Assembly (NCBI GenBank): GCA_027310665.1
Contig: DAIDAJ010000127.1
Coordinates: 38,201 to 102,200, forward strand
Source: Sideroxydans sp.
Lineage (GTDB): Bacteria; Pseudomonadota; Gammaproteobacteria; Burkholderiales; Gallionellaceae
DNA length: 64,000 bases
Direction: 5' to 3'
The position numbers and the translations under genes are program-made. Each line of letters begins with the position of its first letter. Positions within the stretch are counted from its first letter, which is position 1. A model generated the notes under the pieces. It was not told the origin of the DNA and did not search any database. It saw only the letters and a list, made by a program, of their open reading frames with translations. Of the stretch, positions 8,363-16,405 are shown piece by piece.

Positions 8363-9670
8363 TTGGACGAACCAAGTGAAATCCTGATGCCACCAGCAGA
8401 TGAACCCGTCAGAAAGAAAGCCCAATACGCTCTTCGCGTGGAAGTCGAAGAGCAGCTTTCGCCCGAATCTCCCGTGGAGGAAAATTCTCGTGCCACTTGG
8501 GAGAAGCTGTATGAACTCCAGGCGCACCTGCTCGCACCAAAGTTGCAGGACGATGAGCGGCGGAATACGCAGATTGGGGGGGAGGTGTTCCGTGACCGGT
8601 ACATGGATCTTTATGACTTTTTCCCCATCGGTTATCTCACGCTCGGCAGCGATGGCATCATCAACGAGGTCAATCTTGCCGGAGCTGCGCTGCTGGGCGT
8701 GGAGCGCAGCAAACTGATCCGTCGCCGCTTCGCCCCTTTCGTGGCACCTGATGACAGCGAATCGTGGCACCGGCATTTTTTGCACACGCAAAACAGCAGC
8801 GACAGGCAAAGTTGCGAACTGGCGATCAGACGCCTTGACGGCTCGTCCTTTCAAGCCAAATTGGACAGCATGCGGATGGAAGCAGGGAATGACGCTCCGC
8901 TACGCATCGTCATCTCCGACATCACCGAACGAAAAAGCATGGAAAAGGAAATACAGTATCGGCGAAAGGAAATGGACGATCTGCATATGCTGCATGCAAC
9001 CTCGCAAACGGTTGCCGCCATCGCACACGAGTTGAATCAGCCGCTGCTTGCAATCGCCTCCTATAGCAGCGCTGCGCTCATGCTGCTGGAATCCGGAGAG
9101 CCCAATCTGGACAAGGTCAGGAAAGCGATCGATGGCTGCGAGCGTCAGGCACACCGTGCCGGAAAATCGATCCGGGATCTGCTCGAATTCCTGAACATTC
9201 AGGAGTTCACGACCGAAATATTCGATCTTCATAAAGAAATAGCCGATATTCTCGATGCCGCAAGGTCGGAGCAGGAATTGGCGTTTGAATGTGTTTTCCA
9301 CAAGAGCGAAGAACTCCCCTTGGTTCGGGCCAGTCGTACCCACGTGCAAAAGGTGTTGCTCAATCTGTTACACAACGGTGTGGAGGCCATGCGGGAAGCC
9401 GGCGTCCCGCTGCCGGTCATTTCCGTAACGGTGAAACGAATACCGGACGAAAGCGCTGTTCAAGTGACGATACAGGATAACGGGCCTGGAATCAGGGAAG
9501 AGGACGTATATCGCCTGTTCAAGCCGTTCTTTACCACCAAGGCCAAGGGCATCGGCATGGGGCTCGCAGTCAGCCGCTCCCTGATCGAGACAAACGGGGG
9601 CAAACTGTGGTTTGAGTTACAAGCCGGTGCCGGTGCCATTTTTCACCTGACTTTGCCGCTTGCATCATGA
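8363..9670 (+). CDS. PAS-domain sensor histidine kinase (FixL-like)
   Basis: A 435-residue soluble kinase. A PAS domain (about 75-195) contains FFPIGYLTLGSDGIINEVN and ends at VISDITERK. The dimerisation/phosphoacceptor helix has AIAHELNQPLLAIASYSSAAL with the His near residue 226. The ATPase domain shows the N box (LLNLLHNGVEAM), G1 (DNGPGI) and G2 (GIGMGLAVSRSLIE). No haem-ligand evidence can be read for the PAS domain. The frame starts at a TTG (8363); an ATG at 8387 is an equally reasonable start, as neither has a strong Shine-Dalgarno. The stop overlaps the response regulator start (ATGA), so the two are translationally coupled. Confidence 0.88.
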   Translation: MDEPSEILMPPADEPVRKKAQYALRVEVEEQLSPESPVEENSRATWEKLYELQAHLLAPKLQDDERRNTQIGGEVFRDRYMDLYDFFPIGYLTLGSDGIINEVNLAGAALLGVERSKLIRRRFAPFVAPDDSESWHRHFLHTQNSSDRQSCELAIRRLDGSSFQAKLDSMRMEAGNDAPLRIVISDITERKSMEKEIQYRRKEMDDLHMLHATSQTVAAIAHELNQPLLAIASYSSAALMLLESGEPNLDKVRKAIDGCERQAHRAGKSIRDLLEFLNIQEFTTEIFDLHKEIADILDAARSEQELAFECVFHKSEELPLVRASRTHVQKVLLNLLHNGVEAMREAGVPLPVISVTVKRIPDESAVQVTIQDNGPGIREEDVYRLFKPFFTTKAKGIGMGLAVSRSLIETNGGKLWFELQAGAGAIFHLTLPLAS

Positions 9671-10269
9671 GTTACTACGGCTACGTATTTATTGTCGATG
9701 ATGATGCGGTCGTGCTGGACTCGCTGCGAATGCAACTGGAAGCTGCCGGTTATGCCGTTGCCACGTTTCATGGTGCCGAAGATTTCCTTGAAATATGCAC
9801 CCCCGATACCGATGGCTGCATCATTCTGGATGTGAGCATGCCTGACATGGACGGCCCCGCTTTGCAGGAGGAATTGAAGCGGCGGGGCCTGAATCTGCCG
9901 ATCATCTTTCTTTCCGGGCATGGCACCATACCTTTGACGGTACGCGCCCTCAAGGCGGGTGCGATGGACTTTCTGACCAAGCCGGTGAAAGGGGCGGTAT
10001 TGCTGGCCCGTGTCCAGGAGGCGATGGAGCAATGTTCCATTTTGCGGAAGCAGGCCGAGGCTTCCCGATCCGTCGCCTCAAGACTGGCCATGCTGACCGA
10101 TCGCGAGCATGAAATACTCAAACTGGCCGTCGCCGGGCACACCAGCAAGGAAATCGCACAGCGCCTGGGCATCAGCTACAGAACGGTGGAGATACATCGC
10201 GCTCACGTCATGCAGAAGACCGGCGCAACCAATATGCTCGAACTCGCACGCATCACCTCGAACCAGTAA
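9667..10269 (+). CDS. FixJ-family response regulator (REC-LuxR)
   Basis: A 200-residue regulator. The receiver domain (about 5-120) has acidic residues DDD near residue 12, phosphoacceptor Asp in CIILDVSMPDMDG, Ser of FLSGHG and Lys of FLTKPVKG. The C-terminal LuxR-type helix-turn-helix has LTDREHEILKLAVAGHTSKE and a recognition helix in ISYRTVEIHRAHVMQK. The overlap with the upstream kinase makes it its cognate partner. FixJ-type regulators activate transcription after phosphorylation. The likely targets are neighbours, namely the nitroreductase gene at 10364 or the divergent PAS gene; this is inference. Confidence 0.92.
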   Translation: MSYYGYVFIVDDDAVVLDSLRMQLEAAGYAVATFHGAEDFLEICTPDTDGCIILDVSMPDMDGPALQEELKRRGLNLPIIFLSGHGTIPLTVRALKAGAMDFLTKPVKGAVLLARVQEAMEQCSILRKQAEASRSVASRLAMLTDREHEILKLAVAGHTSKEIAQRLGISYRTVEIHRAHVMQKTGATNMLELARITSNQ

Positions 10270-10363
10270 GCCGGATAGGTTCTGCGGGCCCATACGTATT
10301 CATACTGATTTTGCCGGTGGTCGTTCGATGTTAGCGTGAGCAACATACGAGGAGGTGCCCATC

Positions 10364-10966
10364 ATGTTGCTGCCAACGATCGAAAAGCCGCGAGGCAAGA
10401 ATATATTCGAGGCCATTCTTGCGCGGCGCACTGTCCGGGCGTATTTGCCGGACAAGATCAGCAAGAACGCCATCCAGACACTGCTGGAAGCCGCTGTGCG
10501 CGCTCCCACTGCCATGCATGAGGAACCTTGGGCGTTTGTTGTGGTACAGAACCAGCAGATACTGAAGCAGCTGTCGGATCGGGCCAAGCCGATATTCATC
10601 GAGGAGATGCGTCACCGCAACGCACAGGGTGTCCGGCATTCGTTCGATCATTTTTCCAGGCCCGATTTCGACATGTTTCATGGAGCCGGCACCATGATCA
10701 TCATCTGTGCAAAACCGACGAGCCCCTTTGTCGTTGCCGATTGCTGGCTGGCAGCCGAAAATCTGATGCTGGCAGCCTGCGATCTTGGTCTCGGCACTTG
10801 CGTCATCGGTTCTTCCGTTTCCGTCCTGAATATACACATGGTGAAAACCGAGCTCGGCATACCCGCTGCCTACACCGTCATTGCGCCCATCATCGTGGGG
10901 GTGCCGATGGGGGAAACTGCAGCGGCTTCAAGAAAGGAACCTTTGGTTCTGTCCTGGAAACAATGA
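10364..10966 (+). CDS. Nitroreductase-family FMN oxidoreductase
   Basis: A 200-residue protein. GAGGAGGT sits 8 bp before the ATG at 10364, which rules out the in-frame GTG at 10355 that overlaps that site. Family motifs are visible: ILARRTVRAYLPDKIS (FMN phosphate contact), LLEAAVRAPTAMHEEPWAFVVV, and DCWLAAENLMLAACDLGLGTCVIG followed by a glycine-rich tail with PIIVGVP. Such enzymes use NAD(P)H to reduce nitro compounds, quinones or flavins. It follows the FixLJ-like pair by 94 bp and might be part of that regulon. The substrate is undetermined. Confidence 0.85.
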   Translation: MLLPTIEKPRGKNIFEAILARRTVRAYLPDKISKNAIQTLLEAAVRAPTAMHEEPWAFVVVQNQQILKQLSDRAKPIFIEEMRHRNAQGVRHSFDHFSRPDFDMFHGAGTMIIICAKPTSPFVVADCWLAAENLMLAACDLGLGTCVIGSSVSVLNIHMVKTELGIPAAYTVIAPIIVGVPMGETAAASRKEPLVLSWKQ

Positions 10967-11209
10967 CCCATTGAGTGGCCAAGTGGCTCAAGTTCGATTT
11001 GACCGCACCGGCTTCATTGCCTGTAACGCCCGATGTCGAAATTCTGTTTCCGGCAGCCTGACAGGCCGGCCCGGACCGCATTTCCAGACATTCATCATGC
11101 CCAGCTTGTGAAACAGTTAGAATAGCGTCCCCTCCGGGAAGGGGCGAAACAGCCTTGCATGTCCCTCCTGGGCATCAACTCATACGACTAAGTGCAGCAC
11201 CGAAACAGC

Positions 11210-12529
11210 ATGAACATTAAAGATAAAACACCCAGGATCGGTTTCGTATCGCTAGGCTGTCCCAAGGCGACGGTGGATTCGGAGCATATCCTCACACGCA
11301 TGCGCGCCGAAGGTTACATCATCACGCCGAGCTACCAGGAAGCCGACCTGGTGGTGGTCAATACTTGCGGCTTCATCGACAGCGCCGTCGCGGAATCGCT
11401 GGAAGCCATCGGCGAAGCGCTGCAGGAGAACGGCAAGGTCATCGTTACCGGATGCCTGGGGGCGAAGGGTGACATCGTGCAAAAGACGCACCCCAAAGTG
11501 CTTTCCGTTACCGGACCGCACGAGACCGACGCGGTGATGAACGCAGTGCATCAGTACCTGCCCAGATTGCACGACCCCTATGTCGACCTGGTACCGCCGC
11601 AAGGCGTGCGCCTTACGCCGCAGCACTTTGCCTACCTGAAGATATCCGAAGGCTGCAATCATCGTTGCACCTTCTGCATCATACCCAGCCTGCGCGGCAA
11701 CCTGGTGAGCCGTCCGGTGGGCGACGTGATGCTGGAGGCCGAGAAGCTGGTCGAGTCCGGCGTGAAAGAGCTGCTGGTGATCTCGCAGGACACCTCGGCC
11801 TACGGCGTGGATGTGAAATACCGCACCGGCTTCTGGGGCGGCAAACCGCTCCGGACGCGCATGACCGATCTGGCGGATGCGCTCGGCAGCCTCGGCGTAT
11901 GGACGCGCCTGCATTACGTCTACCCCTATCCGAGCGTGGACGAGGTCATCCCGTTGATGGCCGAGGGCAAGATCCTGCCGTATCTCGATATTCCGTTCCA
12001 GCATGCCAACGAACGCATCCTGAAGCTGATGAAGCGCCCGGCCAGCAGCGAGAACGTGCTGAATCGGATCCGGCAGTGGCGCAACGTGTGCCCGGACATC
12101 ACCCTGCGCAGCACCTTCATCGTCGGTTTCCCCGGCGAGACGGAAGAGGAGTTCGAAGAGCTGCTCGACTTCATCGAGGAAGCGCAGCTGGACCGCGTCG
12201 GCGCCTTCAAGTATTCGCCGGTGGAAGGCGCGGCAGCGAATGCCCTGCCCGACCACGTCGATCCCGATGTCCAGGAAGACCGCTTGGCACGCCTGATGTA
12301 CCTGCAGGAAGAGATCAGCGCCGGGAAGCTGGCGAGGAAGGTCGGCCAGACCATGACTGTGCTGGTGGACGATGTGGATGAAGGCGGATCGGTCGCGCGC
12401 AGCGCCGCCGATGCGCCGGAAATAGACGGCCTGGTGTACATCGACGGTGAAGAGCTGGAAGTCGGCGAGTTCGTCACGGTAAGAATCACGGATTCCGACG
12501 AACATGACCTGTGGGGTGAAGTGGTCTGA
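11210..12529 (+). CDS. rimO: Ribosomal protein uS12 methylthiotransferase RimO
   Basis: A 439-residue radical-SAM enzyme that adds a methylthio group to an Asp of ribosomal protein S12. ATG 11210 is preferred over a GTG 18 bp upstream by comparison with known RimO N-termini. The MTTase N-terminal domain has [19 protein letters not shown] and [11 protein letters not shown] (cluster-binding cysteines). The radical-SAM motif [15 protein letters not shown] is near residue 144. The C-terminal TRAM domain ends in DLWGEVV. GFIDSA is a RimO rather than MiaB feature. The downstream YkgJ-type gene begins 2 bp after the stop. Confidence 0.95.
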   Translation: MNIKDKTPRIGFVSLGCPKATVDSEHILTRMRAEGYIITPSYQEADLVVVNTCGFIDSAVAESLEAIGEALQENGKVIVTGCLGAKGDIVQKTHPKVLSVTGPHETDAVMNAVHQYLPRLHDPYVDLVPPQGVRLTPQHFAYLKISEGCNHRCTFCIIPSLRGNLVSRPVGDVMLEAEKLVESGVKELLVISQDTSAYGVDVKYRTGFWGGKPLRTRMTDLADALGSLGVWTRLHYVYPYPSVDEVIPLMAEGKILPYLDIPFQHANERILKLMKRPASSENVLNRIRQWRNVCPDITLRSTFIVGFPGETEEEFEELLDFIEEAQLDRVGAFKYSPVEGAAANALPDHVDPDVQEDRLARLMYLQEEISAGKLARKVGQTMTVLVDDVDEGGSVARSAADAPEIDGLVYIDGEELEVGEFVTVRITDSDEHDLWGEVV

Positions 12530-12531
12530 GC

Positions 12532-12870
12532 ATGAGTGAGGAAAACCCCTGCCTGACTTGCGGCGCGTGTTGCGCTTATTTCCGGGTCTCGTTCTACTGG
12601 GGTGAGTCGAACGAAGCCCCCGGCGGCATCGTTCCCGCCGAGCTGACCGAGCAGGTGCACCAGCACCTGCTTTGCATGAAAGGGACCAACAACCATCCTC
12701 CGCGTTGCGTCGCCCTGCAGGGCGAGGTCGGCAAAAAGGTCTCCTGTTCCATCTACGAACATCGTCCAACGCCTTGCCGCGAGTTCAACGTGTACGAACT
12801 GGACGGCTCGCCAAACATGCGCTGCTTCAAGCTGCGAGGACTGACGCCTCCTGCTACAATCGATTTATGA
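12532..12870 (+). CDS. YkgJ-family cysteine-cluster protein
   Basis: A 112-residue protein of the CxxCxxCC-type zinc/iron-chelate binding family. Cysteines are arranged as CLTCGACC near the N-terminus, then [20 protein letters not shown] in the middle, and one near the C-terminus. The family is thought to bind a metal through these cysteines; its role is unknown. The gene is squeezed between rimO (2-bp gap) and crcB (ATGA overlap), so the three form an operon. Confidence 0.82.
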   Translation: MSEENPCLTCGACCAYFRVSFYWGESNEAPGGIVPAELTEQVHQHLLCMKGTNNHPPRCVALQGEVGKKVSCSIYEHRPTPCREFNVYELDGSPNMRCFKLRGLTPPATIDL

Positions 12871-13250
12871 CGCTTTTCGCCTTTTTCGCTGTCGGTCTGG
12901 GTGCTGCCATCGGTGCGTGGCTGCGCTGGGGTCTGGGTATATGGCTGAACCCGGCAGTATCCGAACTGCCATTGGGTACTCTGTCCGCCAATCTTATAGG
13001 CGGTTATCTCGTGGGGCTTGCAGTCGCATTCTTCATGCACTACCCCAGTCTGTCGCCGGAATGGCGCTTGTTCGCCATCACCGGTTTCCTGGGAGGACTC
13101 ACGACATTTTCCACTTTCTCGGCGGAGACTGTTACGCTGCTGATGCGCGGACAATATGCCTGGGGCACGGCGATCGTCGCGGCACACCTCGGAGGTTCGC
13201 TGCTGATGACGGTGCTGGGGATGCAAACGTTCAAATGGGTACAGCAATAG
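12867..13250 (+). CDS. crcB: Fluoride channel CrcB/Fluc
   Basis: A 127-residue four-helix membrane protein that exports fluoride as a dual-topology dimer. Signatures: [13 protein letters not shown], the [15 protein letters not shown] segment with the conserved Asn, and [15 protein letters not shown] with the Phe box and Na+ site. Its ATG overlaps the previous stop; an in-frame upstream extension belongs to the preceding gene read in another frame. A DUF190 gene follows by 10 bp, a recurrent partner. No crcB-type fluoride riboswitch is apparent upstream, which fits expression as part of a longer operon. Confidence 0.95.
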   Translation: MTLFAFFAVGLGAAIGAWLRWGLGIWLNPAVSELPLGTLSANLIGGYLVGLAVAFFMHYPSLSPEWRLFAITGFLGGLTTFSTFSAETVTLLMRGQYAWGTAIVAAHLGGSLLMTVLGMQTFKWVQQ

Positions 13251-13260
13251 GGGAGAGAAT

Positions 13261-13578
13261 ATGCAATCCGTCGTGCTTAAGTTCTACGTCAGCGAAAAAC
13301 AACATCACCATAACGAACTGATGCACGAGTGGCTGCTGCGCCTGGCGCAACGCCTGGAAATACCCGGTGGCTCGGCCTTCCGCGCCATCGCCGGCTATGG
13401 CAAGCATGGGCGCATGCACGAAGAGACCTTCTTCGAACTGGCGGGGAATCTCGCCGTCGCTGTCGAATTCATCCTCGACATGAACGATGCAGACAGACTG
13501 CTAGCCGCCGTGGTTGCAGAGAAACTGCAACTGCACTACGTGCGTTACGCGGTGGAGTCCGGCACGACCGGAGCCTGA
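13261..13578 (+). CDS. DUF190-family protein, CrcB-associated
   Basis: A 105-residue protein of the DUF190 family, which has a ferredoxin/PII-like fold. Characteristic stretches are LKFYVSEKQHHHNEL, LEIPGGSAFRAIAGYGKHG and VAVEFILDMNDADRLL. It directly follows crcB with GGGGAG as ribosome site, and DUF190 genes are frequently next to crcB. It may sense or modulate fluoride export; this is inference by association. Confidence 0.85.
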   Translation: MQSVVLKFYVSEKQHHHNELMHEWLLRLAQRLEIPGGSAFRAIAGYGKHGRMHEETFFELAGNLAVAVEFILDMNDADRLLAAVVAEKLQLHYVRYAVESGTTGA

Positions 13579-13983
13579 TTACTTCTTTTCCTTGCCGGAC
13601 AACAAAATCGCGATCTCGGCTTCAGCCGCGATCCAGTAGTCCATCGAGCCGGCCTTGAAGCCGTTCTTTTCAGCGATGAAATAGGCTGCGTCCTGAACCA
13701 TCCTGTAGCGTTGTTCCGGCGTGGGTGCAGCGGGCACTTTGGCCGGTGCGGTCTTGGCCGGCGCGGCGGCCTTTTTCTCCGGCATGGCCGGTTTGCTGAT
13801 CGTCCCTGCGGGTTTCTTGACCGTTGTTGCCGGTTTCCCGGCGGCCGCAGTCTTGGTTGTCGTCGCCTTGGCTGTTACCTTTTTAGCGGTCGCTTTCGGT
13901 GTGGCTGTTGCTGCGGTTGTCTTTTTTGCTGCGGGTTTGGTGACGGGGGGCTTTTTTGCGGCGGTGGATTTTGCTGTGGCCAT
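13579..13983 (-). CDS. Histone-H1-like Ala/Lys/Thr-rich protein with C-terminal DUF2934-like domain
   Basis: A 134-residue protein. Residues 1-90 are low complexity with many AAKK, TAK, KKPA and PAK blocks, resembling the lysine-rich tails of bacterial H1-like proteins. Residues 93-130 (RYRMVQDAAYFIAEKNGF, then MDYWIAAEAEI) match the DUF2934 pattern. The basic tail suggests nucleic-acid binding. The stop abuts the DUF190 stop (convergent genes, zero spacing). The biased composition is mirrored in misleading reading frames on the other strand. Function unknown. Confidence 0.7.
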   Translation of the reverse strand: MATAKSTAAKKPPVTKPAAKKTTAATATPKATAKKVTAKATTTKTAAAGKPATTVKKPAGTISKPAMPEKKAAAPAKTAPAKVPAAPTPEQRYRMVQDAAYFIAEKNGFKAGSMDYWIAAEAEIAILLSGKEKK

Positions 13984-14101
13984 GGTAGCTACCTTTCAAA
14001 AATTAAGTTCATCGATCTGCGAAATGAAACTTGTAATTTTATGCATCTTCCTCGCTGCCAATTCTAAACACAAATGACTGGCGGCCCGTGATTTATTTGT
14101 G

Positions 14102-14857
14102 TCAGAGACAGAACACGCCGCCCGGACAAGTCTGCGCTTGCTCGATGCGCGTCAGGGTAGGAAGCAGATTCAACCCGGTATTTTCCTTCAATGTCATCGC
14201 TTGTTCCTTGAGGTCCTCCAGCTCGATGTGGATGGGGGCTCCCGTCGCGGCCAGGGCGATCACGTTGCCGCTTTCGCAGGAAGGAAAGGCCAGCGCGCGC
14301 GTATCGAATGCTTCGCGCAACTTTTCCAGACTGGCGGCATAGCCGCGACTGCGTCCCAGCAGATTGACCACGAGGATGCCGTTGTCGGTAAGGCGCGACC
14401 GGCACATCCGATAGAACGGCAGCGTATCCAGTTCGCCGGGCCGTGCGTTCTCGTCGAAACCGTCGACCAGGATCAGATCGTAAGTCTTGTCGTTCTCGGC
14501 GATGAACTTCGCGCCGTCGCCGATCACAACGTTCAGGCGCAAGGGATCGTCCGGCAGCTTGAAGAATTGCCTGGCCGCGGCCACCACGCGCGGCTCGATC
14601 TCCACCACGGTCAGTTTCGCCAGCGGGCAATTGCGGTAGATGAACTTGGTGAGAGATGCCGCGCCCAGCCCGATCAGCAGCACCTTGCGCGGAAAGCGCG
14701 TGTCGTCGCGCATGAGCAGGCTCGCCATCATCTCCTTGGTGTAGTCGAGCTCCAGATGCCAGGGTCTTGCGATGCGCATCGCGCCCTGTACCCAGGTGGA
14801 ACCGAAGTGCAAATAGCGGATGCCGGATTCTTCGCTGATATCGATGGGAAAACTCAT
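14102..14857 (-). CDS. Spermidine synthase-like aminopropyltransferase/methyltransferase
   Basis: A 251-residue Rossmann-fold protein of the spermine/spermidine synthase family. ATG 14857 overlaps the stop of the upstream gene (ATGA), which fixes the start. Motifs: KVLLIGLGAASLTKFIY (cofactor glycine loop), LTVVEIEPRVVAAARQFF, VVIGDGAKFI and DLILVDGFDENA, where SpeE has an Asp at the catalytic loop. The N-terminal beta-hairpin domain seems shortened compared with SpeE of about 285 residues. True spermidine synthesis is plausible but not assured; many such short members have unknown substrates. It is third in an nnrD-DUF2937 operon. Confidence 0.75.
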   Translation of the reverse strand: MSFPIDISEESGIRYLHFGSTWVQGAMRIARPWHLELDYTKEMMASLLMRDDTRFPRKVLLIGLGAASLTKFIYRNCPLAKLTVVEIEPRVVAAARQFFKLPDDPLRLNVVIGDGAKFIAENDKTYDLILVDGFDENARPGELDTLPFYRMCRSRLTDNGILVVNLLGRSRGYAASLEKLREAFDTRALAFPSCESGNVIALAATGAPIHIELEDLKEQAMTLKENTGLNLLPTLTRIEQAQTCPGGVFCL

Positions 14858-15384
14858 TGTGTCTGGACGGGGGAAGCTGAACGGAATAATTGTCTGAAGG
14901 CGGGGCGGGCCAGCGCAAGCAGCAACTCTACCCCCAGCAGGACCGAAAGCGCCGCACATGCGCCGAAGACCAGTGCATCCTGGTTCAATGGAACGGCATA
15001 ACTGTACTGCCCCATCGCTTCATCCAGTATTTCCCTGTCGCCGTGCAGCAGGACATGCAACGCCTTCAGCGGCAGGCTGGACTGCAATGCGGCCAGGTCG
15101 GCCTCGAAGCGCAGCTTGCGCGCGACCATCTTCGCGATGGCCAGGCCTTCCTCCTGGAAAGGCTTGAGCTCGCTGTTGCGGTGCAGTTCGATCAGCTTGT
15201 TCAGGTCGCCGTTGAAATACTTGTTGGCGATCTCCTGGTAGGGCTGCAGGTTGATGCTCACCTCGCGCAGATGCGCATCCACGCGTTTCTGGTACTGGTC
15301 GACGAAATTGGGGACCTGCAGACCGATCAGCAACGCGATGCAGGCCAAGATGATCATCAGGTAGCGGTAGAGCACTGCGGTCAT
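14854..15384 (-). CDS. DUF2937-family membrane protein
   Basis: A 176-residue protein with an N-terminal transmembrane segment (YLMIILACIALLIGLQVPNF), a helical periplasmic region (VDQYQKRVDAHLREV onward) and a C-terminal transmembrane segment near residues 135-160. The N-terminal pattern GLQVPNFVDQYQKRVDAH is typical of DUF2937. It starts 4 bp after nnrD and overlaps the downstream aminopropyltransferase. Function unknown. Confidence 0.75.
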   Translation of the reverse strand: MTAVLYRYLMIILACIALLIGLQVPNFVDQYQKRVDAHLREVSINLQPYQEIANKYFNGDLNKLIELHRNSELKPFQEEGLAIAKMVARKLRFEADLAALQSSLPLKALHVLLHGDREILDEAMGQYSYAVPLNQDALVFGACAALSVLLGVELLLALARPAFRQLFRSASPVQTQ

Positions 15385-15388
15385 GGTG

Positions 15389-16321
15389 TCACTTTGGCAA
15401 CATGCGGTTCAGCAGCCAGCGCGCCCACTCGGTCACTTCCGTCGCACTCATGCCCAGAGTGGCCTGTTGCCCGGCCAATTCGTCGCCCGCGGTACCGTGC
15501 AAGTGCACGGCCAGCAGTAGCGCCTCGTCCGTGTTCAATCCTTGCGCGATGAAGGCGGCGATCATGCCGCTCAGCACGTCGCCCATGCCGGCACTGCTCA
15601 TGCCGGGATTGCCGGTCTGGTTGATGTGCAGCCTGCCGTCCTGCGTGGCGCACAGGCTGCCCGCGCCTTTCAGCACCACGCTGCCGTTCAGGCGCCTGGC
15701 GAGTTCGCGCACCGCCGCGGCACGGTCCTTCTGGATGTCTTCCGTGCTGCAACCCAGCAGGTGAGCGGCCTCGCCAGGATGCGGCGTGAATACGGCCGGT
15801 GCCTTGCGGCCGTGCAGCATGCTGCGCAGGTCGGGGCGCTGGGCGATGAGGTTGAGCGCGTCGGCATCCGCTACCAGCGCCACATCCAGCAGCAGCGCGT
15901 CATACAGCAGCTTTTGCGCGGACAGGCTGCGCCCCAGGCCGCAGCCGATCACCAGCACAGAAGGATTGAAACTGCCCTTCACGTTTTCTCCCTCTCCCTT
16001 TGGGGGAAGTTTGGGGTGAGGGATTCCCTTCAGGGCGTCTCCGGCCGGATGCAGCATCAGTTCCGGTACCCGCATGTCCACCAGAGGCATCTTGTCCGCC
16101 AGCAGGCCGACGTGCACGCATCCCGCGCCCATCTTGAGCGCCGCCCGCCCCGCCAGCAATGCCGCGCCGATCATGCCGTCGGCTCCGCCGATCACCGTGA
16201 CGGTACCGAACATGCCTTTGTGGCTGTCCTTGGGACGGGGCTTGAGGAAGGCGGCGACTTGTTTCCGGGTGATGGTGGCGGGGCGGGCTGTGGGCATAAG
16301 TAGACTTTCAGGTTTCGTCAT
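15389..16321 (-). CDS. nnrD: ADP/ATP-dependent NAD(P)H-hydrate dehydratase (NnrD), epimerase domain absent
   Basis: A 310-residue ribokinase-like enzyme that repairs hydrated NAD(P)H. Signatures: GMFGTVTVIGGADGMIGAALLAG, the TPHPGEAAHLLG loop, and NQTGNPGMSSAGMGDVLSG with the catalytic Asp. Only the dehydratase domain is encoded; the NnrE epimerase half that is fused in E. coli is missing. An in-frame stretch IPHPKLPPKGEGENVKG (about residues 100-116) is encoded by a dispersed repeat (15991-16025) and lies in a surface loop. There is no clear ribosome site at 16321; ATG 16297 is a possible alternative. First gene of the nnrD-DUF2937-aminopropyltransferase operon, divergent from purL. Confidence 0.9.
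   Translation of the reverse strand: MTKPESLLMPTARPATITRKQVAAFLKPRPKDSHKGMFGTVTVIGGADGMIGAALLAGRAALKMGAGCVHVGLLADKMPLVDMRVPELMLHPAGDALKGIPHPKLPPKGEGENVKGSFNPSVLVIGCGLGRSLSAQKLLYDALLLDVALVADADALNLIAQRPDLRSMLHGRKAPAVFTPHPGEAAHLLGCSTEDIQKDRAAAVRELARRLNGSVVLKGAGSLCATQDGRLHINQTGNPGMSSAGMGDVLSGMIAAFIAQGLNTDEALLLAVHLHGTAGDELAGQQATLGMSATEVTEWARWLLNRMLPK
15991..16025. repeat. Dispersed GGGAGAGGG-type repeat inserted in frame within nnrD
   Basis: On the coding strand the segment reads CCCTCACCCC, then AACTTCCCCC, then GGGAGAGGGA. Its two arms (CCCTCACCCC/CTTCCCCC and GGGAGAGGG) are partly self-complementary. It encodes PHPKLPPKGEG, a peptide I recognise from intragenic and intergenic repeats in many proteobacteria. 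Frame is kept. Confidence 0.65.
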
Positions 16322-16367
16322 GCGGGTTTGGCGTCACTGACGACTTAGGTTAAGCGGATGCGCATAG

Positions 16368-16373
16368 TATAAT
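16368..16373 (+). promoter_or_regulatory. Putative -10 element (TATAAT) for purL
   Basis: A perfect TATAAT lies 32 bp upstream of the purL ATG. The best -35 candidate at 17-bp spacing (TTAGGT, 16345-16350) is poor. The purL start has no Shine-Dalgarno. Confidence 0.45.
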
Positions 16374-16405
16374 CCGGCCTCGTTATTTCATCGCGCTATC
16401 TCGCT

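Noticed and set aside
12540..12866. Fluoride riboswitch ahead of crcB
   Set aside because: This stretch is coding for the YkgJ-type protein and lacks the GGCGAUGG-type core; crcB is inside an operon.
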